Below are positions 12,638 to 24,428 of a stretch of 64,000 nucleotides of DNA, in pieces. The notes below the pieces were generated by a model, which saw only the letters and a program-made list of their open reading frames with translations, had not been told where the DNA came from and made no database searches. A program made the position numbers and the translations under genes. The DNA lies in NCBI RefSeq assembly GCF_000516985.1, contig NW_006917091.1, positions 3,865,022-3,929,021 of the forward strand, read 5' to 3'. Source of the stretch: Pestalotiopsis fici W106-1 (Eukaryota; Ascomycota; Sordariomycetes; Amphisphaeriales; Sporocadaceae). Within the stretch, counting starts at the first letter, position 1. The number at the start of each line of letters is the position of its first letter.

Positions 12638-15182
12638 TGGCAGTGGGCAAGCCGCCGTCGCTGCGTAAGCGACCGATCTCTCTAGATCGACACATCAACA
12701 AACTCATCTGCCATTTTGCCTCAAAATCCGAGGCCTTCAGCGATGATTTGACAGAACAGGCGAGACCGAGACAGCATCGTAAATTGAGCATTTGTCTTTG
12801 GTAATTGTATCATTAGAGGCAAGCGGCGGACAAGGGGCATCCCGCGCGATGAAGCCTGTTCGAGGTATGAGAAACAATGCCACGACAACTTTGACAGAAC
12901 CACATATACACAGTAGTGTGATGGATGCTTTGGACAATAGCGTCTTTTGGGCTGGGGAATCGCGCGACTAAAGAACGCCAGGATTGATATCTATACAGCG
13001 ATGAGAAAAGGAGGAGCCGGTACAGGACGAACAGAAGCCTTTTTACGGCACATGAGATTTGGCGCACACATCTCGGGCATGGATGTCCAGCTAGCTTGGA
13101 GAGGGGCCAGGCATATTGATAATGCTTGTGATGATCATAGCGACAAGGACATTGAGAAGCAGCTGTAATACTTTAGTGTCCAGACAAACACTATTTGAAA
13201 AAGGTACAACAAGAACCCAAATTATGGAATCGACGCAGGAGCTTACGCCTGCCTTCCATTTTCTCCTCATCCATGACAATGATGAATGCATATTCTGCCA
13301 GTCGCCACTAGAGGTCTCTGCACAGTAATGTGTGTTCAGAAACCCCTGGTCTGCAACCTTAGATTTCGATCATGTTCGGATCCGCGCCCGCGGGAACAGA
13401 CCCGCTTCCATCCAGGGGTCTCAGGGTTCGGGTTCCAAAGGGGCAGATTTTGTCAACCAGGGTTGGCTGCGGGCATTGATGAAAGGTTTAAAGGGCCGGC
13501 GTGTTTGAGACTGGCTCTGTTTGTTAATTGCATTTGCTTTGCAGTGAGAGTTTGGTTTTATAAAAATGTATGTGCATATACATATATAGCAAGTAACGAT
13601 TTATCTCAATTAAAATACCATATGGTCTTCCACGTGTGCAAATTGGTCCTCGGTGCGAATGAGTAGGCTGAAGAGCACCTGGTCATACACGTGCTATATC
13701 AAAATAAGGTAATAAGACACTCAGCAGTGCTAGCCAGGTTCAAATTCGCGGACTGGTCCGGATTCGGCCAACGCGTTAATTGGATATGAAATTGGCATGA
13801 CAGGAATGCGAAGCAGAAGATGAAGGAACCGCGTTCGCCTGCGGGCCTCATTGTTCAATTCATATTTCCTCATCTCAAGTCATTCATGCACTTTGTCCTG
13901 GGGTGTCTGCGCGCTTGGAGATCAGCTTTCAGGATGTCGCCTTGCAGAATCCGATACAGGGCATCACACGCCAATAGGCTCCTTTGGACCAGTTATGAAC
14001 CGCGAATGTTCGAAGAGGCTGGAAGACTTGCGCACACGGCTCGGCATTTGTAGATGCTCAGAAAATATCTCAGATGGCCAATTACCTAGAAAGGTGGGAT
14101 GCGATGTCTTTTTCTTTTCCACCCTCTCCGCGCATCTGGTCGTTGCTGGGCCATTTCACATTCATCGCTGCGCCTCTCTGTCTCAGCAGCCTCGAGGTGA
14201 GCTGTCAGGTGGAGTTGCAAGGATTGGATGCGCAATGAGTTGTGTGGCTGTCTTCTCTCTGTCTCTCTCTTACTGCTGCTGTCTTTTCCCTTGCAGATAC
14301 AAGAACGAATTGCATTGAGTTGGGCAGCCACTCGCATGCAGCACTGGAAACATGGGGGGCGGGCGCATCGGTACATTGTAACTTTATTAGAATGGGAAGA
14401 GAGAAGGGGGCCGTTGCCGGTTGGTTTGATGATGGGATTGTCAACAAAGAAAGAGAGAGAGAGAGAGAGATTCTCCCCCCAGACCATGACCATTTCTTCG
14501 GGTATTATTACATAGAAAGGACAGGGTCCTACAATTGCAGGGAAATTGAACTTGTTTCTTCAATTTTATTATTTACAGGTTTTGATCATTGACGGAGATC
14601 AGACCGGCTGACTGTCCACTATTTGTTATTTCATAATATCCAGCTTGCGCACATCTTTGGGCAAGCAAGTACCATTCCACAATTCCCGTTTGGCTCCTCT
14701 TGTTTATTCCTTCACTATTACGGATCCCATCTCCAGGTGTCTGTGTTGTTGATTGATTATCCACGCCAACGAATAGGTGCTTGTTACTACTGCATCCGTC
14801 TGCTTCCTCTTTAGCGCCCTTGTACGACTTGATTGGTGGCAGCCCACCCTATCGAGAATAAGCAACATCCACATTCGCGACGCCATCCGCGGTCTACTCA
14901 AAGGCGACCGAGACATCATCATCAGTTACGAAAACTGTACATCCCAGCGTGGCATACCTAGAGAATCGTCTGCAAGTTTTTTGTTGGACTTCATATCGAT
15001 TCATCCCATAAAAGATAGCGGTCGATCTACTATAGTTACCAAGGCAAACCTTGTTGGCCCCCCTCCTGCTCCTCCGAGGACCCTTAAAGTTGTCAGGCAA
15101 CTAGCAAATAAACCTAACGGAGGCTAAAAGAAAACAAGAAGCGAGAAGAGATCAGACTGATGAGAAGAGCACAAACGTGGAG
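12638..15182. other. Long spacer between PTA1 and the SHE3-like gene
   Basis: About 2.5 kb without a supported gene. The right part, with a frame at 14777-15127 that shows no family match, is probably promoter and 5' leader of the downstream gene. It holds a CT-rich tract at about 14251-14275 and a (GA)9 tract at 14453-14470. A region near 13330-13560 is GC-richer but non-coding as far as I can see. Confidence 0.5.
14453..14470 (+). repeat. (GA)9 microsatellite
   Basis: Eighteen bases of uninterrupted GA dinucleotides, preceded by a shorter purine run. A complementary CT-rich tract lies about 180 bp upstream (around 14251-14275). Confidence 0.9.
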
Positions 15183-16996
15183 ATGCCCAGTCGACTACAG
15201 AAGCCGCGCAGAGGGCGAGAGTCCGGTACCGCCCCAAAGTACCAGCAGGACAACAACCTCCAAAACGGTATGCACACGCTTTGGTTCTTTACTTGCTTTC
15301 TTCTTCCCTTTCTCCTGCTTATTTATTACATTACATACATGCGTTTCGGCTGGCTGCATTCATGTAGCGTACGACCGGCCCCAGCGCTGATCTCTCTTTT
15401 TTCCATGTTCCTCTTTCAATCACAACTTTATCCGTTCGACCCCCAAACATTAGTCCAGTCTACCTAGCACTTGAGTTTGTTGTACTTGATCCTTGCACTT
15501 GTCTATGTTGGTATCCATTTGTCAAAACGCGCACACAAGATCCACGCCCACCGTCTTTGTTGTTGTACTGTCCCGGAACCGTTGTCATCGTCGTGGCCGT
15601 GAAAGTCCATCCATTGTGATCGAACCAATCCTTGCACCACACGGCACTTTTTTACCAACGTTGCTGCTGAAAGTCCAAGCGTTAACGCCGTCCCCTTCTA
15701 ATTACAGAGCCCATCAGCCCTGCCTATCTCCTAGCAGCAGATGCCAGCGCCACCAGTACGCCGAGTACTCCTACGAAAGCCGCTTCTTCCTCCTACAACT
15801 CCCCGACCCAAACTACCGGCAGAGGAGCACTCGACATGGCCAACGTCGAAGCAAGATACAACCCGTTTTCAAAGTCCCCAAAGTCGCTGAAGGGCAGCAA
15901 ACATCCCTCGACCATACGTACAGTCCCCAGCTTTGAGGACCCATCGGATACATCAAGCTCAGATCCACACTCTGCAAGGAACAGTGGTTTCTCCAGTTCG
16001 GTCAATAGCAACACTAGTGGAGCTTCCATTTATTCCCAAAACCAAACACAATTCCAGACCCAGAACGGTACAACCTCCCGGCTCAGCAAAGCCCCGACTT
16101 CCTACCCTTCGAAAACGCAACTGGGGGCTACCAGAAGCTCAGCATCCCCCATGGCTTCAAGCGATGCAACTTTGCGGCCTGCCGACAATGCAACCGACGG
16201 AGACGAGCAGCCCGTGGATGGCTCTGGGCAGTGGGATGGCGGCGCCGTAGGCAAGGCCGCGTTGGGAAAGACTGGCCGCGTCATAAACAAACTCGTGTCC
16301 GACAATGAGGCGTTGCGGAGAGATCTCAAAATTGAGCGCATCAAGTCAGAGGAGGCGAAACAAGCAGCAAAGCTCATGGAGGACAAGATGGAGAGGATGA
16401 TTTCAGAATACGAGTCGAGGTTACTAGAAGCCAACGTTACCAAGACATTGCTCAGCCGGAAAGAACGTCAGGTCGAGTCACTACAGCAAGCGGTAGAACT
16501 CGAGAAGAAGCGGACAGCGGATGCACAGGACAGGGAGAGGACTTGGAAGGACGAGATGGAAAAGTCCCGGCGGGATGCCAACGTGCAGGTCGACGAAGCC
16601 AAGACAAATGCTGCCATGATGGAAGGCCGATACAATGCAATTGCGTCACACTGGAAGGAACAGGGCAATGAAGTCAAAAAGGCCACAACAACTCTTCGCT
16701 CAGAAATCGCCGCTCTTGTCGAGGAGCGGAGGAGGGACGACGACAAGATCAACACTCTGAGAGACCTTTGCGACCAACAAGATGGCAATATCAAAGACCT
16801 CAGGAGGCAGAACGAGGAAATTGGCAACCAATTCGAGGCCTACAAACGTACCCAGGAAGAAGCCCTCAAGTCCATTAAGGAAAACGCCCGGAATCGAGAA
16901 GAGGAGCAGCTCCGAACCATTGAAGAAACGAAACAAACCCTGGGCCAACTCAAATGGGCACTTCAAGTCAAAGCGAATGTCAGAGGCGCTGGGTAA
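15183..16996 (+). CDS. SHE3: SHE3-like coiled-coil protein (SWI5-dependent HO expression 3 family)
   Basis: Exons 15183-15267 and 15708-16996 encode 457 residues. In budding yeast She3 is the adaptor that links RNA-binding She2 to the type V myosin Myo4 for mRNA and ER transport. The N-terminus is basic (MPSRLQKPRRGRESG), followed by an S/T/P-rich segment with NPFSKSPKSLKGSK. From about residue 190 a long coiled coil begins with GKTGRVINKLVSDNEALRRD and runs to LRTIEETKQTLGQLKWALQV near the end. The block around GRVINKLVSDNEALRRDLK is the part I associate with this family. No She2 or Myo4 partner is in the window. The intron is 440 nt, the longest accepted here; its phase (1) is consistent and adds EPISPAYLLAADAS before the long frame. 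An unrelated coiled-coil protein is the main alternative. Confidence 0.7.
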
Positions 16997-19306
16997 ACAA
17001 TTGCCATAGCTGCCAACTTATGACTACATTACAGCCTGCATACTTCGAACTCCTCGAAAGTCACAGCTAGTTTGCTATCTTCTCTTGTATATATTAGCAG
17101 GCATACACCACCATACTTTTTTTTTTAAAGCTTCTCCATTTACGAAAACATCCGGCAGTAACGGGGGACACCTTTTTGGGAAACTGGTGTTTGCTCATTT
17201 CTGGTTTCGGCGGCTCCATACAACAACGGTCTTTGGAAGAGAAAGCCCAGGGCATAATTCACAGTACGGCGTTTTGTGGAGCAAAACAAACTCTCGACAT
17301 GGAGAGTGCAACTTCATTGCGAGAGGACATCTAGCCATAATTTGCGCGTTTGTATATACCCGTTCGAATTCATAGAGATCAATGACACTACTTTTGCTTT
17401 GTTCACATCAAACCGATGACCCCATTCTTTTGCCCCCGAAGTTCGAACCCCTAATGTGGGGTCAGGGCTGTAGTGTATAAAACGTGAGACTAGGCAAATT
17501 TCTGAAAACGGTGCAAACCCAGTTTTATTCTGTTATTTATAGTTTAGTCATGGTGGTCAGATGTTTCTCGAAGGTCTTGTAGAAGATGTTCATTATTGAC
17601 AACTACTCCACCATTTAGTACAGGTTTCTTTTGCAACACTCATCATAGGCTGCGACCAACTCATGGTTCGCAAGATTGCTCACAGCATTGGCCAGCTTTT
17701 ATTTTTATTTTTATCACAACCTTATAGCCTTGCCCTTCCATGTTACACTAGCAAGCACCATACATTAATGGAGAATATCGCACTCATTCGATTAGATAAA
17801 TGCAAGTTGTATTCAGGTTTGAAAATTGATCCAATAAGAGGTCTTTTTGGCCACTGGTTGCCATGGAAATAATTTTGACTTGAGAAGTCTAGTGGTCAGC
17901 TCCATATTATTCACAATATGCGTGTGCAATTCATAGAGGGAGTAGGAACAAGTCAAAATACCTAGTTATTAGTGCATTTCTTTGACATAAGGAGCCACTG
18001 TTCAGAATGCACATATGGCAAGTACAGAGATGTCGAATATTGATAGAGTCTGAGTATCTAGAGTTGTTGTTACGAAAATAGCAAAGCAAACATGAATCTA
18101 GAGTACTGTTCCCCGAGACCAAGACCGCAAATAGAGCTGCATTATATGAAACAACATTATTCAGTGTTTGGCTGGTAGTAGAATCCTAGACAGCAGGACT
18201 GCTCCTCTCAAGTCCTTACGGAAGTGGCGTTCATTATGGCAAAAAAACTTCCGTAGGTCTCTGTTGTTTGCGTTGTTTGGAACATCTTGAGGCATTCAGC
18301 CTTGACCTCGCCAGACGTCTGGTTCTTCACCTGCACCTACCTGTATCATCTCCTTCTTTTCAAAGAACGGCACATGGACTTGGCTTATAGAGGTTGCATT
18401 AAGAGTTCCTGAATAATAAAGGATATGTTCCTCGCTTGCAACTCCGGCCGTTATTGGCTGGTGGTGTCGTAATCAGCTGCTTAGTCCATGTCCCATCTGA
18501 ATGATTCACCCAGTTTAGGACAAACACAAGGGCATAAGGTCACCCAGCTCCTCAACAAGATTGTGCAAACGACGTTTCAATCGCTGAAAATGGGGGGAAA
18601 AACAAATGCTACACTCGCACCGAAACCCGTCCTTCAAAATCTGCTACAGATTGAGTGAGGTTTCCTAGCACACAGCATTGAAAGCCGCCCTTGCCCTGCT
18701 TAGCCTGGGATTGCCTAGTTCCCTGAAGCACATACTACTGGAGCTTGAGGTTCCTCCTCTTGTTGCCATCCCTTCTTCTTCTTCTTCATCATCATCTTTT
18801 TCTTTTTCCTCTCTCCTCTTCGACAGTATCCAGAGGCGTTTTTAAGCAAAGGCCATCCGAGAATTTTTGGATTGCCACCACAACGGAGACACTCTTTCTA
18901 CCTTCTTTCGGACATCTTAGCATACCTGCAGTCGCCGCTGCCACCACCGGGCTTGCCCTATCAACAGGATACTTGCACCTTCGCGTTGACCTCTTTTTTT
19001 TCTTCCTCCCTCATTTGTTGTATTTGCGTCTGTCTCGGTTTGCCTTTACTGGACCACAGATACTTGGCTCCGTCGCCGATCTAGCCTGTTGTCTTGTATA
19101 CATCTACTTCACTTTTTCCTTCCTGCCTAAGGCGCCGGCAAGTACGGTGTTTGTTGCGCTGGGTTCTTTCCCTGCAGGGTCATTGATCAACGTCATCTCA
19201 ACTTTTTCAGCGCAGTCATCACGAGTTAGTTGCAAATGCCCCTTTTGGCGCTCTGAGTCGCCAGTCCTTCCACACTACGGCCTGTCGACCACAAACTTGA
19301 TCCGTC
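16997..19306. other. Long spacer and CT-rich leader before the 19.3 kb gene
   Basis: About 2.3 kb without a supported gene. 17400-18120 is AT-rich. From about 18744 the sequence is a strongly pyrimidine-rich leader with CTT and CAT triplet runs near 18775-18800, typical of a long 5' untranslated region. The 213-codon frame 18745-19386 starts at TTG and encodes only the leucine- and phenylalanine-rich translation of this leader. Confidence 0.55.
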
Positions 19307-22125
19307 ATGGACGACCACGACTTCAGACCTCGACAGAAGGTGGTGAACTCTGCGATGGTGAAGTACTATCCAGAATGGACCAATGAAAGTACTACTTCCG
19401 AATACAGGGCTGTCACCGGACCTGGCTATGACAGCTTCGAGTCATTCGGCGACGTTGAGTTCTTGGTTGGTTGCAACTGGATCCTTCGCCCTGCTGGATT
19501 GAGACAGTTCTTTGAGCAATATCTCAAGGAGGTAAAGGTACAGAGATCTCATATGTCCTCCCTCTGTTCCCAGATCCATCCTTCTTCCTTCCTGGCTCGC
19601 GTCTGATTGGTATGATGTACGCCATGTTCAATGCTAAAATGTTTGTGGCCAGGACCAGGAGATCACCTGGGATGTCGCCAATGCTTGCTTTCGAATCCAC
19701 TGCCAACGTGATAATCAAGCAGAGATCATGACGCGAATTAGCATGATCATGGACGACATCCTTAAAGGTGGTGAATTGCCCAGTCCTGTTGATGTTAGTC
19801 CAATCTACATGCTTTCTCTCCTTCCATTCACATGCTCATAATAACAGGATGCCGAAAATGAAATGGTACGCCATCCTTCTCAATCAGCCAGTCTGTCTGC
19901 CGCGCAAGAGCTGCGCGACTATCAGGAGTTCTCGTTTCCAAAAGAGATACTACTGTTTCCAGTGAGATCCACCTGGAAGCTGCCTGGTGGTCGAGCGGAA
20001 GATGGTCCTAGCCTTTATCAGCTGCTCGCAGGAAACGACCCTGCCAAATTAATGACGGACCGTACCAAGAGTACAGTCATTCAAAGTGGCGACGGTTTGA
20101 CTCTCTACTTCGGTGCCCACAGTGTCGATGAGATTTCCAAAGCAAAGCAGAAGATGGACAACATATTAAGATATCACGTATGTCTCCAGCTCTTGAAAAT
20201 ATCCCAATGAAACTAATTAGTATGTAGGGTATGCGATATCGATATGGCATGACCCAGAACGTCATTTACACCGAGGACAACTCCTCTGGCCTTGTTGAGC
20301 TCAGATACCTGGCTCAGACTCACCTCGTTCACGTTCGGAGCATAATTTTAGACCCAACAAGATTTCAGCTTCAACAAGCATACGGCAAGATTTTCGAGAA
20401 GGGTTGCTTTGTGCGGTCGTTGCGGGTTCAAGGAGAATTTTTGGTGCCTGATGCAATGCAACCGAGCCCTGTAATCTCCAGAGAGCTTGTTGAACGCTCA
20501 TTCGAGTATTTCAAAGACCACAGAGTGACGGAGAAGCGGCAAACCTGGCTGGACTTGGCCCAAGCAACGGACAATCTGATAGACACCATTGTTGAGCCCG
20601 TCCAGCAGCCTGACCACCAAACTTCACCTGGGGTATATGAATGGACAGATCTTGTATCGCAATTCGGCTCGATGTCGTTGGCAACAAGCTCGGAAGTCTC
20701 TGTCCCCACTCCAGTGACTGGTGCGACAGAACCTCAGGAGAAAGCATCAGAAGATGAGCAAGTTGACCTTCTCACATCGTCTCCTCTCAAAAATAAGCAA
20801 AATGTTGATGGAGTCCTGATACCAACGAGAACCTATCGACAACAGGAACAGATCCCGCGACAGCCCGTTGCAATTAGGCAAGATCTATCGACAGATCGAC
20901 CTCGGAGGGATGCTACGCTCTCTAGATCAAAGACGAAAAGTCCCCAAGCCACCACGGGCGATGTGGTAGTGGCTGCGCGTGACAGGATTATCGACAGTAT
21001 CCCCAAAATGCTAGAACCTCTACGACTGTACCAGGGGTCTGTCATTTTGAAAGCCGAAATCGGACGAATCTGGTTCACCAATGTGAACTGGCAACATATT
21101 GGCATACCTGGCCTGAAGCAACATAGCCGTGCAAGGGATGTGGCATCCATGGAAGCCGCTCTCGAATCTCATTGCTCCGCACGAGATCTATATTTCAACA
21201 ACATTGTAACTACACAAGGCGGTGATGCCAATCACATTGCCAACCTCCCAGGTCCAGGTGGTAATGGACGGATGTGGGTTCCTGGCTCTGGGCGCACCTT
21301 CTATGAATTCTGGTGTACGACCAAGAATCTTTCAGGCTCGAAGACTTATTTTGTTCTTGAAATTGATGCCATCGATTTTACTCACGAAATTCGGAAGGCT
21401 GACCCGGGCGAGACGAACATTTATGTCCACTGCGCGAAGCGCGACTTTGACTTCAGAGTTGTGATTGAAGCCACGCCTGCCATCAAGGAGAGCTACGAGC
21501 CCTTTGCCCAAGAAGTCGTTGCATCGCTGCAAGTTGGGTAAGATTTGTGTTCTTGATCTGCACTAATTTCTGTCATGTGTGCTAATCTTGGTAATGCAGC
21601 CATTTGAGCGGTGGAAATGACCTGCCAAAGCTCAGTCTGATGTACTTCCGCCAATGGGGCATCGAAATAAAAAGCGTTCGCTTCCGCCAGGTAGCCATAT
21701 ACGAACACCACGAAGGCACAACCAAGCTGCATATCACTCATGTCCATTGCATGAAAAAGACAACAGTCCAGAAAGACGATATTGCCTGCCTCATACACGC
21801 TTACCCGGACTTGGGAAATCCAGACGATGGGTATTTTCCCAACTGGTTTGAAGCGTACGTCACGTCCAATGAGATAGTTGACGCCTTCACCGAGAACAAT
21901 GAGCTTGAGTTCGCACAAGAGGCCAGTTGGGCCCCTGATAAGTTCAAGGATTCTGGTGCCTTGAATGACCTGCTGGACCATACAACTAGTACGCTGAAAC
22001 AGATGGATGGTGTCGGATATTGGGTATCCAATGGGCAGGACGACATGCGCTATGGCAGGCCGCCGCACACCAAGCAGCAGGCCTCTCAACAGCGTGAAGC
22101 TTCTGAGCCTGGCAGATATTGGTAG
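19307..22125 (+). CDS. Conserved fungal protein of unknown function (possibly DUF7905 family)
   Basis: Exons 19307-19531, 19653-19793, 19848-20177, 20228-21537 and 21600-22125 encode 843 residues; four introns agree in phase. Three regions are visible. The first (1-235) alternates short helices and strands, with DVEFLVGCNWILRPAGLRQF and ITWDVANACFRIHC. A middle part (about 236-470) begins GMRYRYGMTQNVIYTE and becomes S/T/P-rich. The last part (about 490-800) is globular, with IGRIWFTNVNWQHIG, WVPGSGRTFYEFWCTT, FVLEIDAIDFTHEIR and SLMYFRQWGIEIKSVRFRQV. No signal peptide, membrane helix or catalytic motif is evident. I associate the pattern with a fungal domain of unknown function, DUF7905, but this is recollection. 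The first part resembles the size of tandem KH-like folds, which is a guess. Confidence 0.85.
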
Positions 22126-22967
22126 CATGCAATCTTGGATGTGTGTGAAGATTTGTCTGTCGGAAAACTCATATGAAATTATGCCAAGAGTATTTAGATT
22201 GATGAAGCAGATTCGTGGGGACAAGATTACTCCAGCTCTATCAAATAAAAGCAATCGACTGCGGCTTGACTTGAACCATGGGTGACATCACGAAAGCTCA
22301 CCAATCCTGAAGAAGTATCGTGGACAGCAGCTTACTGTCTATACCATACTAATTGTAATACTTTCTGTGGGTTCGCTGAGTTGATACTGCGGAACGCTCG
22401 AGGTGACTGACATACATGTCTTGCACCGTATCGACTTTCGAGTAGACTTTGAGAATGAGGAACATGGTGGCTGACTAGGTAGGCAATTCCAAGTCAATCA
22501 CAACGAGGACATCATACACATTGTCTAAAATGAGTCGTGCTTTTAAAACGAGGAAATATGTATTGATTCGGTGGTTATTTTCCTCGAATCATTAACGTCT
22601 TGATTCTACAACTAGTGCTAGCTTCTTCTTCTTCTTCTTCTTCTCCCCCGAAAATCTAGACTTCTCGCAGATGCCAATCATGTTGCCGAGGACTGATACT
22701 TGGGAACGGTGAAACTGGTCATGTCTGGACTTCAAGATCTGCATGCTCGATGACTACGACTCCAACGACTCCGAGGTCTTTTTCTCAACCATTCAAGGTC
22801 CCGTAGAGTCGTGTCTAAATCGCGACCTTGGAACTCTATTCCTCGATCGCGCGCCGTCTCCAAAATTCTCCCGTGGTTTTACTTCTTGTGACTGTGATGT
22901 CTATACTTCCACGCTCCCTGTTGGGCCGCTTACTGGCGTTGTACCAGTCGACTGGATAAGCACTTGT
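22126..22967. other. Convergent intergenic region before verprolin 3' end
   Basis: 842 bp with 3' flanks of both neighbours. A (CTT)7-type run lies near 22622-22642. No gene seen. Confidence 0.6.
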
Positions 22968-24428
22968 CTACAATGCACTTAGATCCAAAGGCACACTGCT
23001 TCCCCGTCCGGCTCTGTACTTTCTGGGACCACCTTGGAAGGGCCTCGGTTTCGGTAATTGGCTATCATCTGTGAAGCGCCACCTGTTGTCGTCAATGAAG
23101 ATGCGTCCTCCTCCACCACCACCAACTGCCCGTGGGCTGGACAACCCGGCAGTCGTGTTGGAGCGAGTAGGTGAGGGCGAATGGCTGCTTCCATTGTTTG
23201 AAAGCGTATAAGAGCTTGGGTCTAGCATTGTTGACCGCAAATTCGAGGATGCTCGAGGCCTGCTCACCGGAGCGCCCGGAGGTGGTGCAGGCGGTGGCGG
23301 TGCCGATGACGGGGGTGCAGGTGCAGCAGCGGGCGGTGGAGGCGGGGGTGCTGGAGGAGCAGGTGTTGGTGATGCTCTGCCACTCGAGGCACGTATTGCG
23401 GCTTGTAGTGCGGCGTTTTGCGCTAATCCGTTGCTTGGTGGTGACGATGGCGGCGGCGGCGGCGGTTGAGACCTAGCCGGCGCTGGTGGTGGCCGTGGAG
23501 GACCTGGCGGCGGTAATGCAGGAGCTGAAGATGGCGGCGGAGGTGGAGGCGTGGGTGCTGATGCCGCCGGGGGAGGAGGAGGTGGTGGTGCCGGTGCTCC
23601 TGGGACTGGTGGTGCGGCTCCTAGGTTCTTTCGCCCAACCGGGGGCGGCGCTGGTTTCTTTCCAATGGGAGGTGGCGGTGGTGCTTTCATGGATGCCGAG
23701 GAGTGTGGCCTCGGTACATCGCTTGGTGTCTTTCGCAAAGACGCTATGGAAGGGTGAGAAGGCAAGCCTGGAGGTGTAGGCACCGCCCTGCCGGGTATGG
23801 CGGGAGCAGCTCCAGCCGGTGGCTTCGGAGCGCCAAATGTAGGTGGTCTAGGTGCTGATGATGACCTGGTTGTGGCTTCGGAATCAGACATGTATGAGGA
23901 ACCTCGGTCGGCTGCTGCTAATCAGTACTCAAGTCAAGGACATATGTGCCAGGCACAGTGACTTACCACCGGTGTCTACACCACCGCGCTTCTTCAACTT
24001 GGGCATGCCTCCGGCGAACAAGCCTCCAAGTTGCGGTGCTGCGTCTATGCTTGCCGCCGCCGCACCAGTATCTCGGCTTCCTTGATCGCTGTTGCTGCGT
24101 AGTCTATTGCCGCCCGGAACTGGTGGTGCCAGCCCCGGGACGGGAGGAGCGCCACCCACCGGAGGACCGCCGCCTCCTGAAGCCTTTCCTACGACTGGCG
24201 CGGATCGATCATTTGTGACAGCCTTTTTGAGCGACCTTCCCTTTTGAATGTCTCCAAGCAAAGCTCCCTATTCTAATTAGTCGCGTATCCGAGGAAAGGC
24301 GTGGAGTATTCGCTTACACGACCTGCGCCAGACGGAGCCTTTGGTAAGCCACCAGGGGGAGGTGGTGGAGGAGGAGGAGGGCCTCCCAGGCCTGGCGGAG
24401 GCGGCGGAGGGGGTGGAGGTGGAGGCAT
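22968..24428 (-). CDS. VRP1: Verprolin / WASP-interacting protein
   Basis: Verprolin (yeast Vrp1, animal WIP) binds actin monomers and the WASP homologue Las17 and promotes Arp2/3-driven actin assembly at endocytic sites and hyphal tips. Minus-strand exons 24428-24318, 24267-23967 and 23917-22968 encode 453 residues. The N-terminus is two polyproline runs, then a WH2 actin-binding motif GALLGDIQKGRSLKKAV at about residues 38-54 and the KLKKRG motif near 133. The middle is proline-rich with many PPPPP stretches that fit SH3 and profilin ligands. The C-terminal block IFIDDNRWRFTDDSQLPKPR matches the WASP-binding motif of the family. Intron 1 splits the protein immediately before the WH2 motif. 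The overlapping plus-strand frames are glycine/valine shadows of the proline codons. Confidence 0.93.

Noticed and set aside
13730..13770. GGTTCAAATTC resembling a tRNA B box
   Set aside because: The flanking bases do not form a 5-bp T stem and no cloverleaf can be drawn.
17430..17470. Possible tRNA T-arm (GTTCGAACCCC) on either strand
   Set aside because: The stem beside the TTCGAAC-like loop does not pair, and no A box or acceptor stem is found at the right distance.
18745..19386. 213-codon frame overlapping the start of the 19.3 kb gene
   Set aside because: Starts at TTG, and its L/F/S-rich translation simply reflects the pyrimidine-rich leader.
23171..23779. Glycine/valine-rich plus-strand frames over verprolin
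   Set aside because: Reverse complement of proline codons; the minus-strand gene has clear WH2 and WASP-binding motifs.
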